DNA from: Candidatus Kapaibacterium thiocyanatum
Lineage (GTDB): Bacteria > Bacteroidota > Ignavibacteria > Kapaibacteriales > Kapaibacteriaceae
Length of the DNA: 64,000 bases
Reading direction: 5' to 3'
NCBI GenBank assembly: GCA_001899175.1
Contig: MKVH01000003.1
Coordinates: 82,690 to 146,689 of the forward strand
Part shown: one piece after another, positions 8,540-17,017 of the stretch
Numbering within the stretch: position 1 is the first letter of the stretch
How the letters are laid out: every line of letters begins with the position of its first letter
Notes under the pieces: generated by a model
Databases searched by the model: none
What the model saw: only the letters and a program-made list of their open reading frames with translations
Told to the model about the DNA's origin: nothing
Program-made: the position numbers and the translations under genes

Positions 8540-8838
8540 CGGTGGCGTTCATCGTATGATGCTGTAGTGTACGACATAGAGGTATGATCATCGATCATAT
8601 GCCTGCTATTCGTGTGCAGGGTTTCCGCCGACATCGTCGGATACCATCCACATCCGATGACGGCATCGCCATGAACCCTGTCGAAACGCCTCGGCGGCGC
8701 AGCTACCGTAGCGGTACCTGCGCCGCCTTGCGTGGAGGACATGCAGCACGATGTGAAAGCGGGGAAGCATCGGTGTGTCTTCCGTGATTCGCCGCTCATA
8801 TGATGGGCGACGACCGGATCGTTTCGTGCATCGTTCGC
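8540..8838. other. Intergenic region, no gene seen
   Basis: 299 nt between the convergent gdx and DinB-like genes. The only clear structure is the long hairpin at 8693-8727, listed separately. No reading frame here looks like protein. Confidence 0.6.
8693..8727. terminator. Long two-part stem-loop between convergent genes
   Basis: A 10-bp outer stem (GGCGGCGCAG at 8693-8702 with CTGCGCCGCC at 8718-8727), one C/C mismatch, then a 5-bp inner stem (TACCG/CGGTA) with loop TAG. It is a nearly perfect 35-nt fold in the space between gdx and the DinB-like gene. There is no T-run on either side, so it is a terminator only by position; a stable small RNA or a repeat element are alternatives. Confidence 0.45.
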
Positions 8839-9336
8839 TTACATGCCGGAATCGTCGGCACTCGGACCGTAGCTGCCGGGGATCGGTACGTCGAGCAGAC
8901 GCAGGAAGACGCCAAGCTGGGCGCGGTGGTGAATCGTCTGGCTGAGAGTCATGCGGATCACGTCTTCCTTGCTCGAACGATCGTAGATCGTGTCGCCATT
9001 GCGCATCGTCCACATTTCCTCGAGCGACGATTCCTTCGCTTCCTTCAGGCGCGCCAGGGCATCGCTGAGGGAGTTCTCATGATAGGCCTTGACTTCGGCC
9101 GTATTGTTGACGGCCGGGGTCGTATACGGATTCGTTGCGAAGTCCAGTTCTTCCGTCGTCAGTACCATGGAGACCCAGCCGGGCATTTCGGCCACATGGC
9201 CGGCAAGTTCCCGGATGTTCATGCTCTTCGGATGGGGACGCCAGTCGAACTTGTCATTCGGTACACGGTCAAGCATCTTGCGCGTGATCTCGGCTTCGCG
9301 TTCCATTTCGAGTGCGAATCGTTCGAGTCTGTTCAT
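8839..9336 (-). CDS. DinB/YfiT-like putative metal-dependent hydrolase
   Basis: 165 residues; start at 9336 (MNRLERFALEME) because the longer frame upstream has no protein character. Four-helix DinB fold: the three metal-ligand histidines expected of the family are seen in ELAGHVAEMP (first, around residue 49) and SQTIHHRAQLG (second and third, near 140). MRKMLDRVPNDKFDWRPH..S is the usual helix-1/2 linker. Known: members are often bacillithiol- or thiol-dependent transferases, or simply uncharacterised stress proteins; which applies here is not visible. Single gene, convergent with gdx. Confidence 0.8.
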   Translation of the reverse strand: MNRLERFALEMEREAEITRKMLDRVPNDKFDWRPHPKSMNIRELAGHVAEMPGWVSMVLTTEELDFATNPYTTPAVNNTAEVKAYHENSLSDALARLKEAKESSLEEMWTMRNGDTIYDRSSKEDVIRMTLSQTIHHRAQLGVFLRLLDVPIPGSYGPSADDSGM

Positions 9337-9559
9337 CGTCGGCCCTTTCAGATAAATAGTGGATATCGAACTGTCTGCTACGAAGTTCGCGACACCTACT
9401 GACAACCCTATGGCAGGAGGGTTGGGACAGGTGCGGAATCCATTCCTGCCTCCAGCGACGATCGGACGGCCCCAATGGTTGGCCTCATGATGAAAATGTA
9501 ATCGTCGTGCCTCGCCGGCAGGACGTACTTTGCATGGATACATCAGCATCCGTACATCC

Positions 9560-10006
9560 ATGATCCTCGCCCATCTTACCGATACGACGGCCTTCGGCCA
9601 CCTTTCCTGGTGGAACCGGGTCCTGACCTTCCTCGGCGGGCACGACCTCACAACGCTGGAGGCCGGACGCCATGATATCGACGGCGACAGACTCTATGCC
9701 ATCGTCGCCGACGACTCGGCCAGGGACGACGTCAATCCTCTCGAAGCGCATCGTGCCTACATCGACGTCCAGCTCGCCGTCACCGGCTCCTTTCCCGTCC
9801 TGTGGCGTCCGCTGGAAACGTGCACCATGCTCCGCGCCGACTACGCGGCCGACTCCGACATCATCCTCTACGACGACATGCCGTCGAGTCTCATCCTTCT
9901 CGAGCCGGGTACCGCGCTCGTGCTCCATCCGAACGACGCCCATGCGCCACAGCCGCCGGACGTAGCGGTCAGGAAGATCGTATTCAAGGTGTCGGTGAAG
10001 CTGTAA
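9560..10006 (+). CDS. YhcH/YjgK/YiaL family protein (DUF386)
   Basis: 148 residues, the normal family length (~150). Motifs include the LEAHRAYIDVQLAVTGSF segment, where the family has 'E.H..yiDiq....G.E', and the C-terminal VLHPNDAHAPQPPDVAVRKIVFKV, where it has 'f.p.d.H.p......vkK.V.Kv'. These contribute the cupin-like metal site (His, Glu and Asp). Known: members act on sugar derivatives such as sialic-acid intermediates, but most are untested. Start at 9560 gives the family length; ATG at 9530 is possible. Convergent with the nos operon, from which it is separated by 37 nt; no functional link is evident. Confidence 0.8.
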   Translation: MILAHLTDTTAFGHLSWWNRVLTFLGGHDLTTLEAGRHDIDGDRLYAIVADDSARDDVNPLEAHRAYIDVQLAVTGSFPVLWRPLETCTMLRADYAADSDIILYDDMPSSLILLEPGTALVLHPNDAHAPQPPDVAVRKIVFKVSVKL

Positions 10007-10043
10007 CGGACAAGTATGCCGGTCGAACGATGCGGTTCGTGTC

Positions 10044-10820
10044 CTACCAGTCGCGCCGCCGGAACATGCGCAGTGCGATGAGATACGGTATGCCGATCCA
10101 GAGGAGCAGGCAGAGAACCGCCACGGTCGAACCGAGGAGGCTTCCGTAGAACTGCCGGAACACCGCTCCCGTCTGTCCGAGCAAGGCCGCCTGATCGAAG
10201 GTCAGCATGATGAAGATGCGGGCGAGGTCGATCGGATTCGCCGTGATCATGACGACCGTCGGAACCTCCATGGGATAGTTCGTGAATGCGACCGTCGTCG
10301 CAAGGATGAGACCGTCGTATACCACACCGAGAAGCAGCCAGACGAGGAAGCCGACTCCCATGGCCGTCGCCTTCTCACGAAAGGCCAGACCGACGACGTA
10401 GGCGATGGCGAAGAAGACCATCGTGACGAGATTGCCCGCAAGAAGGACGACGAGCGATATCGGGGCGAAGAGCTTGCCGTGAATCGCCATCGGAACGGCC
10501 GTGCCGAGGGTGAAGGCCGCAAGGAAGGGCAACACCACTCCGAGCCACAAGGCATGGTACACGGCAGTGCGCTTCACGGGTTGAACGAGGACGAGCTCGA
10601 GAAAATCGCGACTGTCGTGAATGTGCATCGTGCCGAAGATGATGGACCCGAGGGGCAGGAGCAGGAGAACGACGTTCATGAGGCCGATCGTGACTCGCGC
10701 TTCACCCGACGTGAAGTAAAGCAGACCCTCGGTGACCAGGGCGAAGAAGACGGCATAGACGATCACCCAACGGCTTCGCAACGAATCCGTGAGGACTGCC
10801 CGTAACAACGTGAACGTCAT
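10044..10820 (-). CDS. nosY: NosY, ABC-2 type permease of the NosDFY copper-maturation complex
   Basis: 258 residues with six predicted membrane helices (for example ALVTEGLLYF near 28, VVLLLLPLGSIIFG near 50, LVVLLAGNLVTMVFFAIAYVVGL at 145-165, and LLGSTVAVLCLLLWIGIPYLIA at 225-247). It starts within the ATGA that ends nosF, so the two are coupled. Known role: membrane half of the NosFY transporter that, with periplasmic NosD, supplies or assembles the CuZ centre of NosZ. It is the last gene of the operon. ABC-2 permeases alone are generic; the assignment rests on the nosD-nosF context. Confidence 0.9.
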   Translation of the reverse strand: MTFTLLRAVLTDSLRSRWVIVYAVFFALVTEGLLYFTSGEARVTIGLMNVVLLLLPLGSIIFGTMHIHDSRDFLELVLVQPVKRTAVYHALWLGVVLPFLAAFTLGTAVPMAIHGKLFAPISLVVLLAGNLVTMVFFAIAYVVGLAFREKATAMGVGFLVWLLLGVVYDGLILATTVAFTNYPMEVPTVVMITANPIDLARIFIMLTFDQAALLGQTGAVFRQFYGSLLGSTVAVLCLLLWIGIPYLIALRMFRRRDW

Positions 10821-11503
10821 ACGGAACCTCGCGTCATGAGTTCGGCGACGGCACGCTCGAGCGTCGGACGTTGCGTCGCCTGTAGCACGGCGTCGATGCT
10901 TCCATCATGGACGATTCTTCCGTCGAGGAGGAAGAGAAGCCTGTCCGCGAGTTCCTGGAGGTCCGAAAGGATATGCGATGTCACGAGGACGGTCGCTCCG
11001 CGATTGCGGCGCGTTGCGACGATGTCCTTGAGCCGCGAAGCGGCGACGGGGTCGAGCCCGGCCGTCGGCTCGTCGAGAAGCAGGATGTCCACGTCGTCCA
11101 TCAGTGCGATGACGGCGCCTACCTTCTGCCGGGTTCCTCCCGAGAGTGTTCGCATGGCCTTGTCGACATGCGGCCCGAGGTCGAAGACATCGATGAGTTC
11201 GTTCAGATGGGGGACAGGGCTGCGTCTGATGTTCCGTACCAGACGGAAGATGTCCGTCGGAGTCAGATTGTCGGGATAGCGTCCCGTCTGTGCCATGGCG
11301 CCGATACGTTCCCGGTCGAATCCATAGACACGTCCGGACGTCGGTGTGACGAGCGATACGGCACACTTCATGAACGTGGACTTTCCGCTTCCGTTCGGTC
11401 CGACGATGGCCGTCACCGATGATGGCTGGAATTCGGTCGTGATACCGTCGAGGACGGTGAGCGGGCCGAATCGTTTGACGAGAGCCTCCGTGCCTGGAAT
11501 CAT
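10817..11503 (-). CDS. nosF: NosF, ABC transporter ATPase
   Basis: 228 residues. Walker A is GPNGSGKS (about 36-43), the Q-loop is at AQTGRYPDNL, the ABC signature is LSGGTRQKV (about 120-128), Walker B is DILLLDEPTAGLDP (about 141-154), and the switch His is in VTSHILSDL. All catalytic motifs are intact. It overlaps nosD and nosY by 4 nt on each side. Known role: cytoplasmic ATPase driving NosY/NosD during copper delivery to nitrous-oxide reductase. The cytoplasmic location follows from the lack of signal or membrane segments. Confidence 0.93.
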   Translation of the reverse strand: MIPGTEALVKRFGPLTVLDGITTEFQPSSVTAIVGPNGSGKSTFMKCAVSLVTPTSGRVYGFDRERIGAMAQTGRYPDNLTPTDIFRLVRNIRRSPVPHLNELIDVFDLGPHVDKAMRTLSGGTRQKVGAVIALMDDVDILLLDEPTAGLDPVAASRLKDIVATRRNRGATVLVTSHILSDLQELADRLLFLLDGRIVHDGSIDAVLQATQRPTLERAVAELMTRGSV

Positions 11504-12744
11504 GTCCCCGCCCTTCGGTACGGGATCATCAAGGGACGCCGGTCGATGAGGTTCCGCGGTGTGATCGATGGCAGCATGCGTTCGATGACGTCGAGCACGT
11601 CGATGAAGGTGGAGTGCATCAGGAGAATCGATGAGGGTATGGACTCGACGAGGTAGGCATAGAGGCGAACCGGTGTGTGCGCTACGTCACCTGTGCCGTC
11701 CCGATCGAGATCGTAGCCGCGGTATGCGGACCAGTAGTTTCCGTCGAAGTCGTTCAGCGACGAGGACGTGTTCGTCGTCACGTCGAAGGTGTTTCCGTCG
11801 AACTCGCAGGTCGTAACGGTGTTGTCCGTGCAGTTGCCGAGGATCCGGACGGCATATCCGTTGCCGATGAATCGCGTCGATTCCACGAGCATCCTCATCG
11901 ACCCTTCGGCATGGATACCGATGCTGTTACCCTCGAAGACGCAGTCCCGAAGATGGCAGTCGGTGATCTCCTTCAGGAGGAGTCCGTACGACGCTGCGCC
12001 CCAGTTGTCGGCGAACCTGTTGCGCTCCATCAGTATCCACCGCGTGAACATGACGGCGACGCCCGCTCCGTTACGGAGGAAGGCGTTGTCTGCGTAGGTG
12101 CACGAATCGCTGAACATGAAGTGCAGTCCGTAGCGGACGTTGTTCGTGCTGGTGTTGTTGCGGACGGTCCCGCGGTGAACGAATTCGAAGTAGATACCAT
12201 CGCGCCAACCCTCGCAGTGATTGTCCGTGATGGAGATGTTCACCGACGTCCACAGATGGATGCCGTTGCCCGACGACGACTCGTCGCGGGATCGGGATCG
12301 AAGGACATTGCCCGTTATCGTACAGTCACGTGAGCGGGAAAGGTAGATGCCGAAGAATCCGTTGTCGACCGTACACGATGCCACGACGACGTGGCGAACG
12401 GCGTCGAGCTTGATCGCGGCATTGTCCTCGGTGTAGTCGACGCGTACGTTCCGGATCGTGACGTTACGTATCTCCACACTGTCCGACGAGATCGTGAAGA
12501 CGCTCCCTCCGCGACCTTCTGCATCGACGATGGCCTTGTGGCCGATGATGACGAGTGGCCTGGTGACCCGGAACGACGACCCGCGATGAAGACCATCGAT
12601 GATGACGGTATCGTGTGCACGGGCCGTCGCAAGGACATCGTCCAACCGTGATGGCGTCGCGATATGCAGGTCCGCGAATGCGGTCTGAACGAGAATGAGC
12701 ATACCCGTCACGATCCGAAGCAGATGCGGGATGCGGTGTATCAT
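11500..12744 (-). CDS. nosD: NosD, periplasmic right-handed beta-helix protein of NosZ maturation
   Basis: 414 residues. The start at 12744 (MIHRIPHLL) is chosen because it gives a compact signal peptide ending TAFA and lies 4 nt after the nosL stop; ATG at 12759 is the alternative. From about residue 60 to 330 it has parallel beta-helix coils (NVTIRNVRVDY, NVSITDNHCEGW, GTVRNNTSTNNVRYGLH, NRFADN), the PbH1/NosD repeat pattern. The C-terminal DFDGNYWSAYRGYDLDRDGTGDVAH is the NosD hallmark. Known role: docks with NosFY and NosL to pass copper towards NosZ in the periplasm. Fourth from the end of the operon. Confidence 0.93.
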   Translation of the reverse strand: MIHRIPHLLRIVTGMLILVQTAFADLHIATPSRLDDVLATARAHDTVIIDGLHRGSSFRVTRPLVIIGHKAIVDAEGRGGSVFTISSDSVEIRNVTIRNVRVDYTEDNAAIKLDAVRHVVVASCTVDNGFFGIYLSRSRDCTITGNVLRSRSRDESSSGNGIHLWTSVNISITDNHCEGWRDGIYFEFVHRGTVRNNTSTNNVRYGLHFMFSDSCTYADNAFLRNGAGVAVMFTRWILMERNRFADNWGAASYGLLLKEITDCHLRDCVFEGNSIGIHAEGSMRMLVESTRFIGNGYAVRILGNCTDNTVTTCEFDGNTFDVTTNTSSSLNDFDGNYWSAYRGYDLDRDGTGDVAHTPVRLYAYLVESIPSSILLMHSTFIDVLDVIERMLPSITPRNLIDRRPLMIPYRRAGT

Positions 12745-12748
12745 GTCC

Positions 12749-13243
12749 TTACTCTGCATAGTCTGCCGCAAGCTCGTAGACGGCATCGTAGTCCCTCGAG
12801 GTGCCCGGAAAACTCAGGGCCGCACGGTCGCGATCCGAGGCGGTGCCGAATGCCGCGGTATTCATCCCCATCGGCGAATGGATCATCTCGCTTTCGAGGT
12901 AGTGGGCCATCTTCGCATCGATCAGCGTTCCGGGATGGACGAAGTCCGTCACCCACAGTGAATGCACGTCGTCGGTCCGTACCGTCGTACCCGTGCGGAC
13001 GAAGCCGAGCATGCATTCCGGCGCATCGAAGACGTATGTCTTGCCCGTTACGGTAACGAGTTCCGCGGCGAACTTGCGATCAGTGATGCGCATCCTGCAC
13101 GAAGCACAGTCTTCCTGTCCGTAGGAAACCGCACGGGGCTCGGGCGAGCTGCATCCGGTGACGATGACCAGACCGGTCAGGATCATGAGGAAGGCACAGG
13201 CACGGAGTGGCAGGCTGCAGATGTTCATGATCGTGGCTTTCAT
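12749..13243 (-). CDS. nosL: NosL, copper-binding lipoprotein
   Basis: 164 residues. The start at 13243 overlaps the stop of the preceding membrane-protein gene (ATGA); a second ATG at 13228 is possible. Signal peptide with lipobox VIVTGC (Cys31). The Cu(I)-binding region is CASCRMRI (Cys46, Cys49, Met51), matching the C..C.M pattern of NosL, followed by the conserved FDAPECML segment. Known role: outer-membrane copper chaperone delivering Cu(I) to the NosDFY complex. The product is anchored like its substrate NosZ, which here also has a lipobox. Confidence 0.92.
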   Translation of the reverse strand: MKATIMNICSLPLRACAFLMILTGLVIVTGCSSPEPRAVSYGQEDCASCRMRITDRKFAAELVTVTGKTYVFDAPECMLGFVRTGTTVRTDDVHSLWVTDFVHPGTLIDAKMAHYLESEMIHSPMGMNTAAFGTASDRDRAALSFPGTSRDYDAVYELAADYAE

Positions 13244-13818
13244 GACTTCCGTGGTCGTGATGTATAGACGGAGACGGCAACCAGTACGACACCGACCGAC
13301 ATCACGTAGAATCCCGTGTCCGGCAAGGACGTGGCGGTGAAGTTCAGGAGCACCTTCGTACCGATGAGCGGCGGTTGATAGTTCATGCCTTCGATCTTGA
13401 TGATGGCATGAGGATCGAGATCGTGGCCATAGTCGTACTCCCATTTGTAGAAGTCGTAGAGTCCTATGCCGCCCGCGATGGCCATGAGAACGATCCAGGC
13501 CACCAGGAGCCGTCGTCTGCCGAACAGGCCCACGACGACTCCGAGGGCCGACATCACGCCGACGACCCATGGCATGATGTCGAGCTCCGGTATCGCGTCC
13601 GGTTCGATCCGCTTCATGCCGATGTAGTGGTTGAGATTGTTGATGTTCGCGAGATCGTTCGGTTCAGCACCCTCTACGCGATCGATATGGATGCGGATGC
13701 CCAATCCGGGTGGCGGATACTGTGGCGCACCGAGATCGATGCGCCACATTGGAAGGAAGAAGAGGGCAAGGGGGAGGAGAGTGCCGACGACCGCGAGAAA
13801 TCGTGATGTGGACTTCAT
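13240..13818 (-). CDS. Membrane protein of the nos operon (NosB-like position)
   Basis: 192 residues; start at 13818 (MKSTSRFLAVVG), 10 nt after the nosZ stop, rather than 13881, which overlaps nosZ. Membrane segments at about 7-25, 85-102, 107-128 and 170-187, with a soluble loop between the first two (residues 26-84, PPPGLGIRIHIDRVEG, INNLNHYIGMK). Known: clade II nos clusters carry an uncharacterised membrane gene (called nosB in epsilonproteobacteria) just after nosZ. Position matches; sequence homology I cannot test. No redox cofactor motif is visible. The IRIHIDRVEG...HYIGMK segment may be a useful family signature. Confidence 0.7.
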   Translation of the reverse strand: MKSTSRFLAVVGTLLPLALFFLPMWRIDLGAPQYPPPGLGIRIHIDRVEGAEPNDLANINNLNHYIGMKRIEPDAIPELDIMPWVVGVMSALGVVVGLFGRRRLLVAWIVLMAIAGGIGLYDFYKWEYDYGHDLDPHAIIKIEGMNYQPPLIGTKVLLNFTATSLPDTGFYVMSVGVVLVAVSVYTSRPRKS

Positions 13819-13828
13819 GATGATGGAC

Positions 13829-15781
13829 TCACTTGTTCCAGACGAGTTGTCCGTTCGATCCACTCGGAGACACGCGGACATAGCCGGTCATCTCCTGGTG
13901 GAGCGCCGAGCAGAAGTCCGTACAGTAGAACGGATGGATGCCCGGGCGTTTCGGTTCCCACGTTATCGTGAGCGTCTCTCCGGGCATGATGAGAAGCTCG
14001 GAGTTGTTGTTGCCGATGATGGAGAAGCCGTGCGGTACGTCCCAGTCCTGTTCGAGGTTGGTGACGTGGAAGTAGACCTTGTCACCGACGCGGATGCCTT
14101 CGATGTTGTCGGGCTTGAAGTGCGAACGTATGGCCGAGCCGTAGACGTGGACTTCGTTGCCTTTACGCTCGACGCGGGTTTCTTTTTCCGACTTCACGGA
14201 GTAGGGATGCTTGTTCTCTGCAAGAGGATAGATCTTCTTCGACTTGTCCTTGATGAGCGTCGCGGGAACGGCTTGTGCGTAGTGCGGCTCGCCGATGGTC
14301 GGGAAGTCGAGGATGAGCTTCATCTTGTCGCCGGAGATATCGAAGAGCTGTGCCGACTGCGTCAGCTCGGGTCCGGTGGGCAGATACCTGTCCTTCGTGA
14401 TCTTGTTGTAGGCGACGACGTACTTGCCATAGGGCTTCTTCGAGTCGCCACCAGGAATCATCAGATGGCCGATGCTGTAGTAGGTCGGTACGCGATCGAC
14501 GACGCTGAAGTCCTTGAGCGACCATTTGACGATTTCCGAGGATACGAACATCGACGTATAGGCATAGCCGTTGCCGTCGAACTCCGTGTGCAGTGGGCCG
14601 AGTCCGGGTTTCTGTACCTCTCCTGCAAGACATTCCTTGTAGTTGAGTACCGGGATGTTGTCGATTACCTTGTCGAATTTCTTGGATCCGATGGCTTTGA
14701 TCATCTTCGAGTACGACATGACGGGAATCACGGTAGCGAGCTTTCCACCACCGACGATGTATTCGCCCGAAGGATCGATGTCGCATCCGTGGGGAGACTT
14801 CGGCGTCGGCATGTAGTAGATGATGTCGGAGAGTTCCGATGCATCGAGGACCTTCACGGATGTCTTCATCGTATGCCGTGCCGTCTGCGTCGCGTCGTCG
14901 AAGGTGTTGTGCGCATACATCGCGGCCATTTCCTTCGCCTTTCCCTGAGCGACGTATTCTTCGCACTTCTTCCAGTTGACGGCGGCGATGAAGTCCTTGT
15001 CGTTCTGGCTTGCGTTGATCTCCTGCATCGTTCCTGCCTTCTCTGAATTGTAGCAGGAGAAGAACATCCAGTCATGCGAAGGTCCCTTGCCGGCATGGGC
15101 AAGGTCGTAGTCGAAGCCCGGTACGAGGAGCTGGAAGGCCAGTTCCATCTGTCCCGTCGTCTTGTCGACCTTGATGAAGCTCAGGGCTCCGCGGAACTTG
15201 TCACGATCGGCGATGGGCACATCGTCGTTCGGGATGGGAATGGAGAACCTCGTACCTGCCACCACATATTCCGAGTTTTCGGTCGTGAAGGGAGATGAGT
15301 GATTTCCCGACGAATTGGGGATCTCGATGATTTCCTTCGTCCTGAACTCCGTGAGATCGATGCGAGCGACACGTGGTGTGTTGTTGGCGTTGCCGAAGAT
15401 CCATTTGCCATTGGGAACACCGTCCGTCATGGACAGTTCGGGATGATGGAAGTCGTCCCAGGGCATGAATCCGTGCGACGTCATCAGCATGGGTTTGGTC
15501 TCTTCGGAGAATCCCCAGGCTTTTTCGGGATCGACGGAGAACACCGGAATGACGCGGAGGAGCCGGCCGCTGGGAAGTCCGTAGACGGCAAGCTGTCCGG
15601 AGAAGCCACCGGATACGAAGTTGTAGAACTCGTCGTACTTGCCTGGTGCGACGTATGTTTTCGAGGCGGCATCGGCCGTGTTGCCGATCGACGCATCGCC
15701 GTTCGACGAACAGGCGACGATGCCGAATGCCAGGGTGGTATAGGCGAGCGCTGCCGATACCATGCGAAGGGGTGATTTCAT
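13829..15781 (-). CDS. nosZ: Nitrous-oxide reductase NosZ, clade II (Sec-dependent)
   Basis: 650 residues. Reduces N2O to N2 in the periplasm. The N-terminus is a Sec signal with a lipobox (FGIVAC), not the twin-arginine signal of clade I enzymes. CuZ-domain motif DDFHHPELS supplies two histidines; further His residues lie along the beta-propeller. The CuA domain is at the C-terminus, with CTDFCSALHQEM (Cys620, Cys624, His628 and Met631) and an upstream ligand in VPHGFSI. All copper ligands that can be checked by eye are present, so it is probably active. Overlaps the cytochrome gene by 4 nt. Expression likely follows the upstream NsrR-like control region. Confidence 0.97.
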   Translation of the reverse strand: MKSPLRMVSAALAYTTLAFGIVACSSNGDASIGNTADAASKTYVAPGKYDEFYNFVSGGFSGQLAVYGLPSGRLLRVIPVFSVDPEKAWGFSEETKPMLMTSHGFMPWDDFHHPELSMTDGVPNGKWIFGNANNTPRVARIDLTEFRTKEIIEIPNSSGNHSSPFTTENSEYVVAGTRFSIPIPNDDVPIADRDKFRGALSFIKVDKTTGQMELAFQLLVPGFDYDLAHAGKGPSHDWMFFSCYNSEKAGTMQEINASQNDKDFIAAVNWKKCEEYVAQGKAKEMAAMYAHNTFDDATQTARHTMKTSVKVLDASELSDIIYYMPTPKSPHGCDIDPSGEYIVGGGKLATVIPVMSYSKMIKAIGSKKFDKVIDNIPVLNYKECLAGEVQKPGLGPLHTEFDGNGYAYTSMFVSSEIVKWSLKDFSVVDRVPTYYSIGHLMIPGGDSKKPYGKYVVAYNKITKDRYLPTGPELTQSAQLFDISGDKMKLILDFPTIGEPHYAQAVPATLIKDKSKKIYPLAENKHPYSVKSEKETRVERKGNEVHVYGSAIRSHFKPDNIEGIRVGDKVYFHVTNLEQDWDVPHGFSIIGNNNSELLIMPGETLTITWEPKRPGIHPFYCTDFCSALHQEMTGYVRVSPSGSNGQLVWNK

Positions 15782-16230
15782 TTTCGTTCGGTTCCTTCTT
15801 TCCGGAGATATTCTAGAACGTTACGTGCATCCTTTTCGTCGACACTCTGGTTCGGCATCTGTACGAGATATTCCTGCAGCAGGCATTTTACCGTATCGTC
15901 GTTTCGGACCATGGTTTCGGTATCGAGGATCATGTTCATCACGTATTCCGGAGTCCGGCGCGTCGTGACGGCTCCGAGTGGTGGGCCCACGTAGCGCTCG
16001 TCCATCTTGTGGCAGGCGGAGCATTTCGTTTCGAACACGTCGTGTCCTGCCTTGACCATCGTTTCGTCGATCGTCGGTCCGACGTCGACCTTCGTGATCT
16101 TGCCGTAGACCTTTTTCTCTGCCTTCGGCGTTTCAGCCGCTGCATCGGTCTTCGATTCCATGTTCGCACCGCAGGCCGTTACGAGGACAGTCGTCGCGAG
16201 CATTGCGAGTGCTCTATGCAGTATCATCAC
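15778..16230 (-). CDS. Cytochrome c lipoprotein of the nos operon
   Basis: 150 residues: signal peptide with lipobox VTAC (Cys20), an Ala/Lys-rich tether (21-42), and a class I cytochrome c domain. The haem site is CSACH (Cys70, Cys73, His74); the sixth ligand is probably the Met of LVQMPNQS near residue 125. The C-terminal helix NVLEYLRK is typical. Inference: electron donor to NosZ at the membrane, consistent with its 4-nt overlap with nosZ and with gene order in other Bacteroidota clusters. A single haem; no nosC1/C2 pair is present. Confidence 0.9.
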   Translation of the reverse strand: MMILHRALAMLATTVLVTACGANMESKTDAAAETPKAEKKVYGKITKVDVGPTIDETMVKAGHDVFETKCSACHKMDERYVGPPLGAVTTRRTPEYVMNMILDTETMVRNDDTVKCLLQEYLVQMPNQSVDEKDARNVLEYLRKEGTERK

Positions 16231-16937
16231 AGTACTCCGTATCGTGGAAAAGGTGTTTGGGAAACGTTATTGCGAAGAGCGGGGAACAGTACGGCGTTTT
16301 CAAGGTATACATGCTGACGGAGATCGTCGATAAACTCCGCTAATATGGCATAAGTATGCTTATGTGTCGTGCATGCCGATGCGGGAGCCGTGAAGTCGTT
16401 CGTCAGCGTACGCAGGCGATCGATCTTGCGGGAGATCGTGAGGTGATCGGCTTCGTGCCGATCGCACATCGCGCGGACGTCGTCGGATTGTCCGCCGTAC
16501 TGCGTCCTGGCCACGACGAAGACCGTCTTTTCCTCGTCGTCGAAGTGCTGGAGCAGTGCGTCCGCCATGTCCGCGAATACGATGCGGATGGCCTGCAGCT
16601 CCGGGAAGCGTTCACCGTGTTTCGAAATCACCTTGTCGAGAAGCGTCACGACCGTCGGTATGGTCAAGCGCTCGTATCCGTGATGGTTCTGCTCGATGAA
16701 TTCGGCGAGGAATCCCGGTTCCCATGAATGAACACGTGGAGGCAGGAAGGAATCGGCCGCCGTCGCGCGTTCGAACTCCTGTTCGACGACGTCGAGTTCG
16801 ACGCCGGCCTTCCTGGCCGCGACGTCGAGCGTCGCACCGGCACCGCAGCAGTAGTCGATGCCGAGCTTTCGAAAGATGCCGATCGATTCCGGGCTCTTTC
16901 GGATGATCTCGGCGATGGTGTCTTTGCTGGAGAGCAT
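16227..16937 (-). CDS. ric: RIC-type di-iron Fe-S cluster repair protein (ScdA/YtfE family)
   Basis: 236 residues, the usual size. The N-terminal ScdA domain has the invariant Cys pair (YCCGAG, Cys30-Cys31). The C-terminal hemerythrin-like four-helix domain carries the iron ligands in EFIEQNHHGYER (near 80), LLQHFDDEEKTVF (near 133), DRHEADHLTI (near 164) and LRQHVYLENAVLFP (near 210). Known role: repairs clusters damaged by NO or oxidants, probably by releasing iron. First gene of the nos operon and overlapping the cytochrome gene by 4 nt; the pairing links N2O respiration with NO stress defence. Confidence 0.95.
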   Translation of the reverse strand: MLSSKDTIAEIIRKSPESIGIFRKLGIDYCCGAGATLDVAARKAGVELDVVEQEFERATAADSFLPPRVHSWEPGFLAEFIEQNHHGYERLTIPTVVTLLDKVISKHGERFPELQAIRIVFADMADALLQHFDDEEKTVFVVARTQYGGQSDDVRAMCDRHEADHLTISRKIDRLRTLTNDFTAPASACTTHKHTYAILAEFIDDLRQHVYLENAVLFPALRNNVSQTPFPRYGVL

Positions 16938-16972
16938 GATAACGTCCTTTCAGCTATGAGTGAGTCACAAGT

Positions 16973-16986
16973 CACATATATATGTG
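16973..16986 (-). promoter_or_regulatory. Palindrome in ric-nos promoter region
   Basis: CACATATATATGTG is a perfect 14-bp palindrome 36 nt before the ric start; it extends to 18 bp with one mismatch. On the coding strand it contains TATATATG, one base from TAnnTTTG, and is followed by two TGTGAC words. The same TGTGA/TCACA half-sites form the palindrome over the rrf2 promoter at 17462-17485, suggesting shared control by that regulator or by a CRP/FNR-family protein. Confidence 0.5.
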
Positions 16987-17017
16987 TCAGCACAGTGCCG
17001 TGGCGACGGCACGGAGC

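Noticed and set aside
13631-15046. Long open frame (471 codons) on the plus strand opposite nosZ
   Set aside because: It lies antisense to nosZ and its translation is Arg/Asp/Val-rich with no domain pattern; GC-rich codon use of the real gene leaves the opposite strand open.
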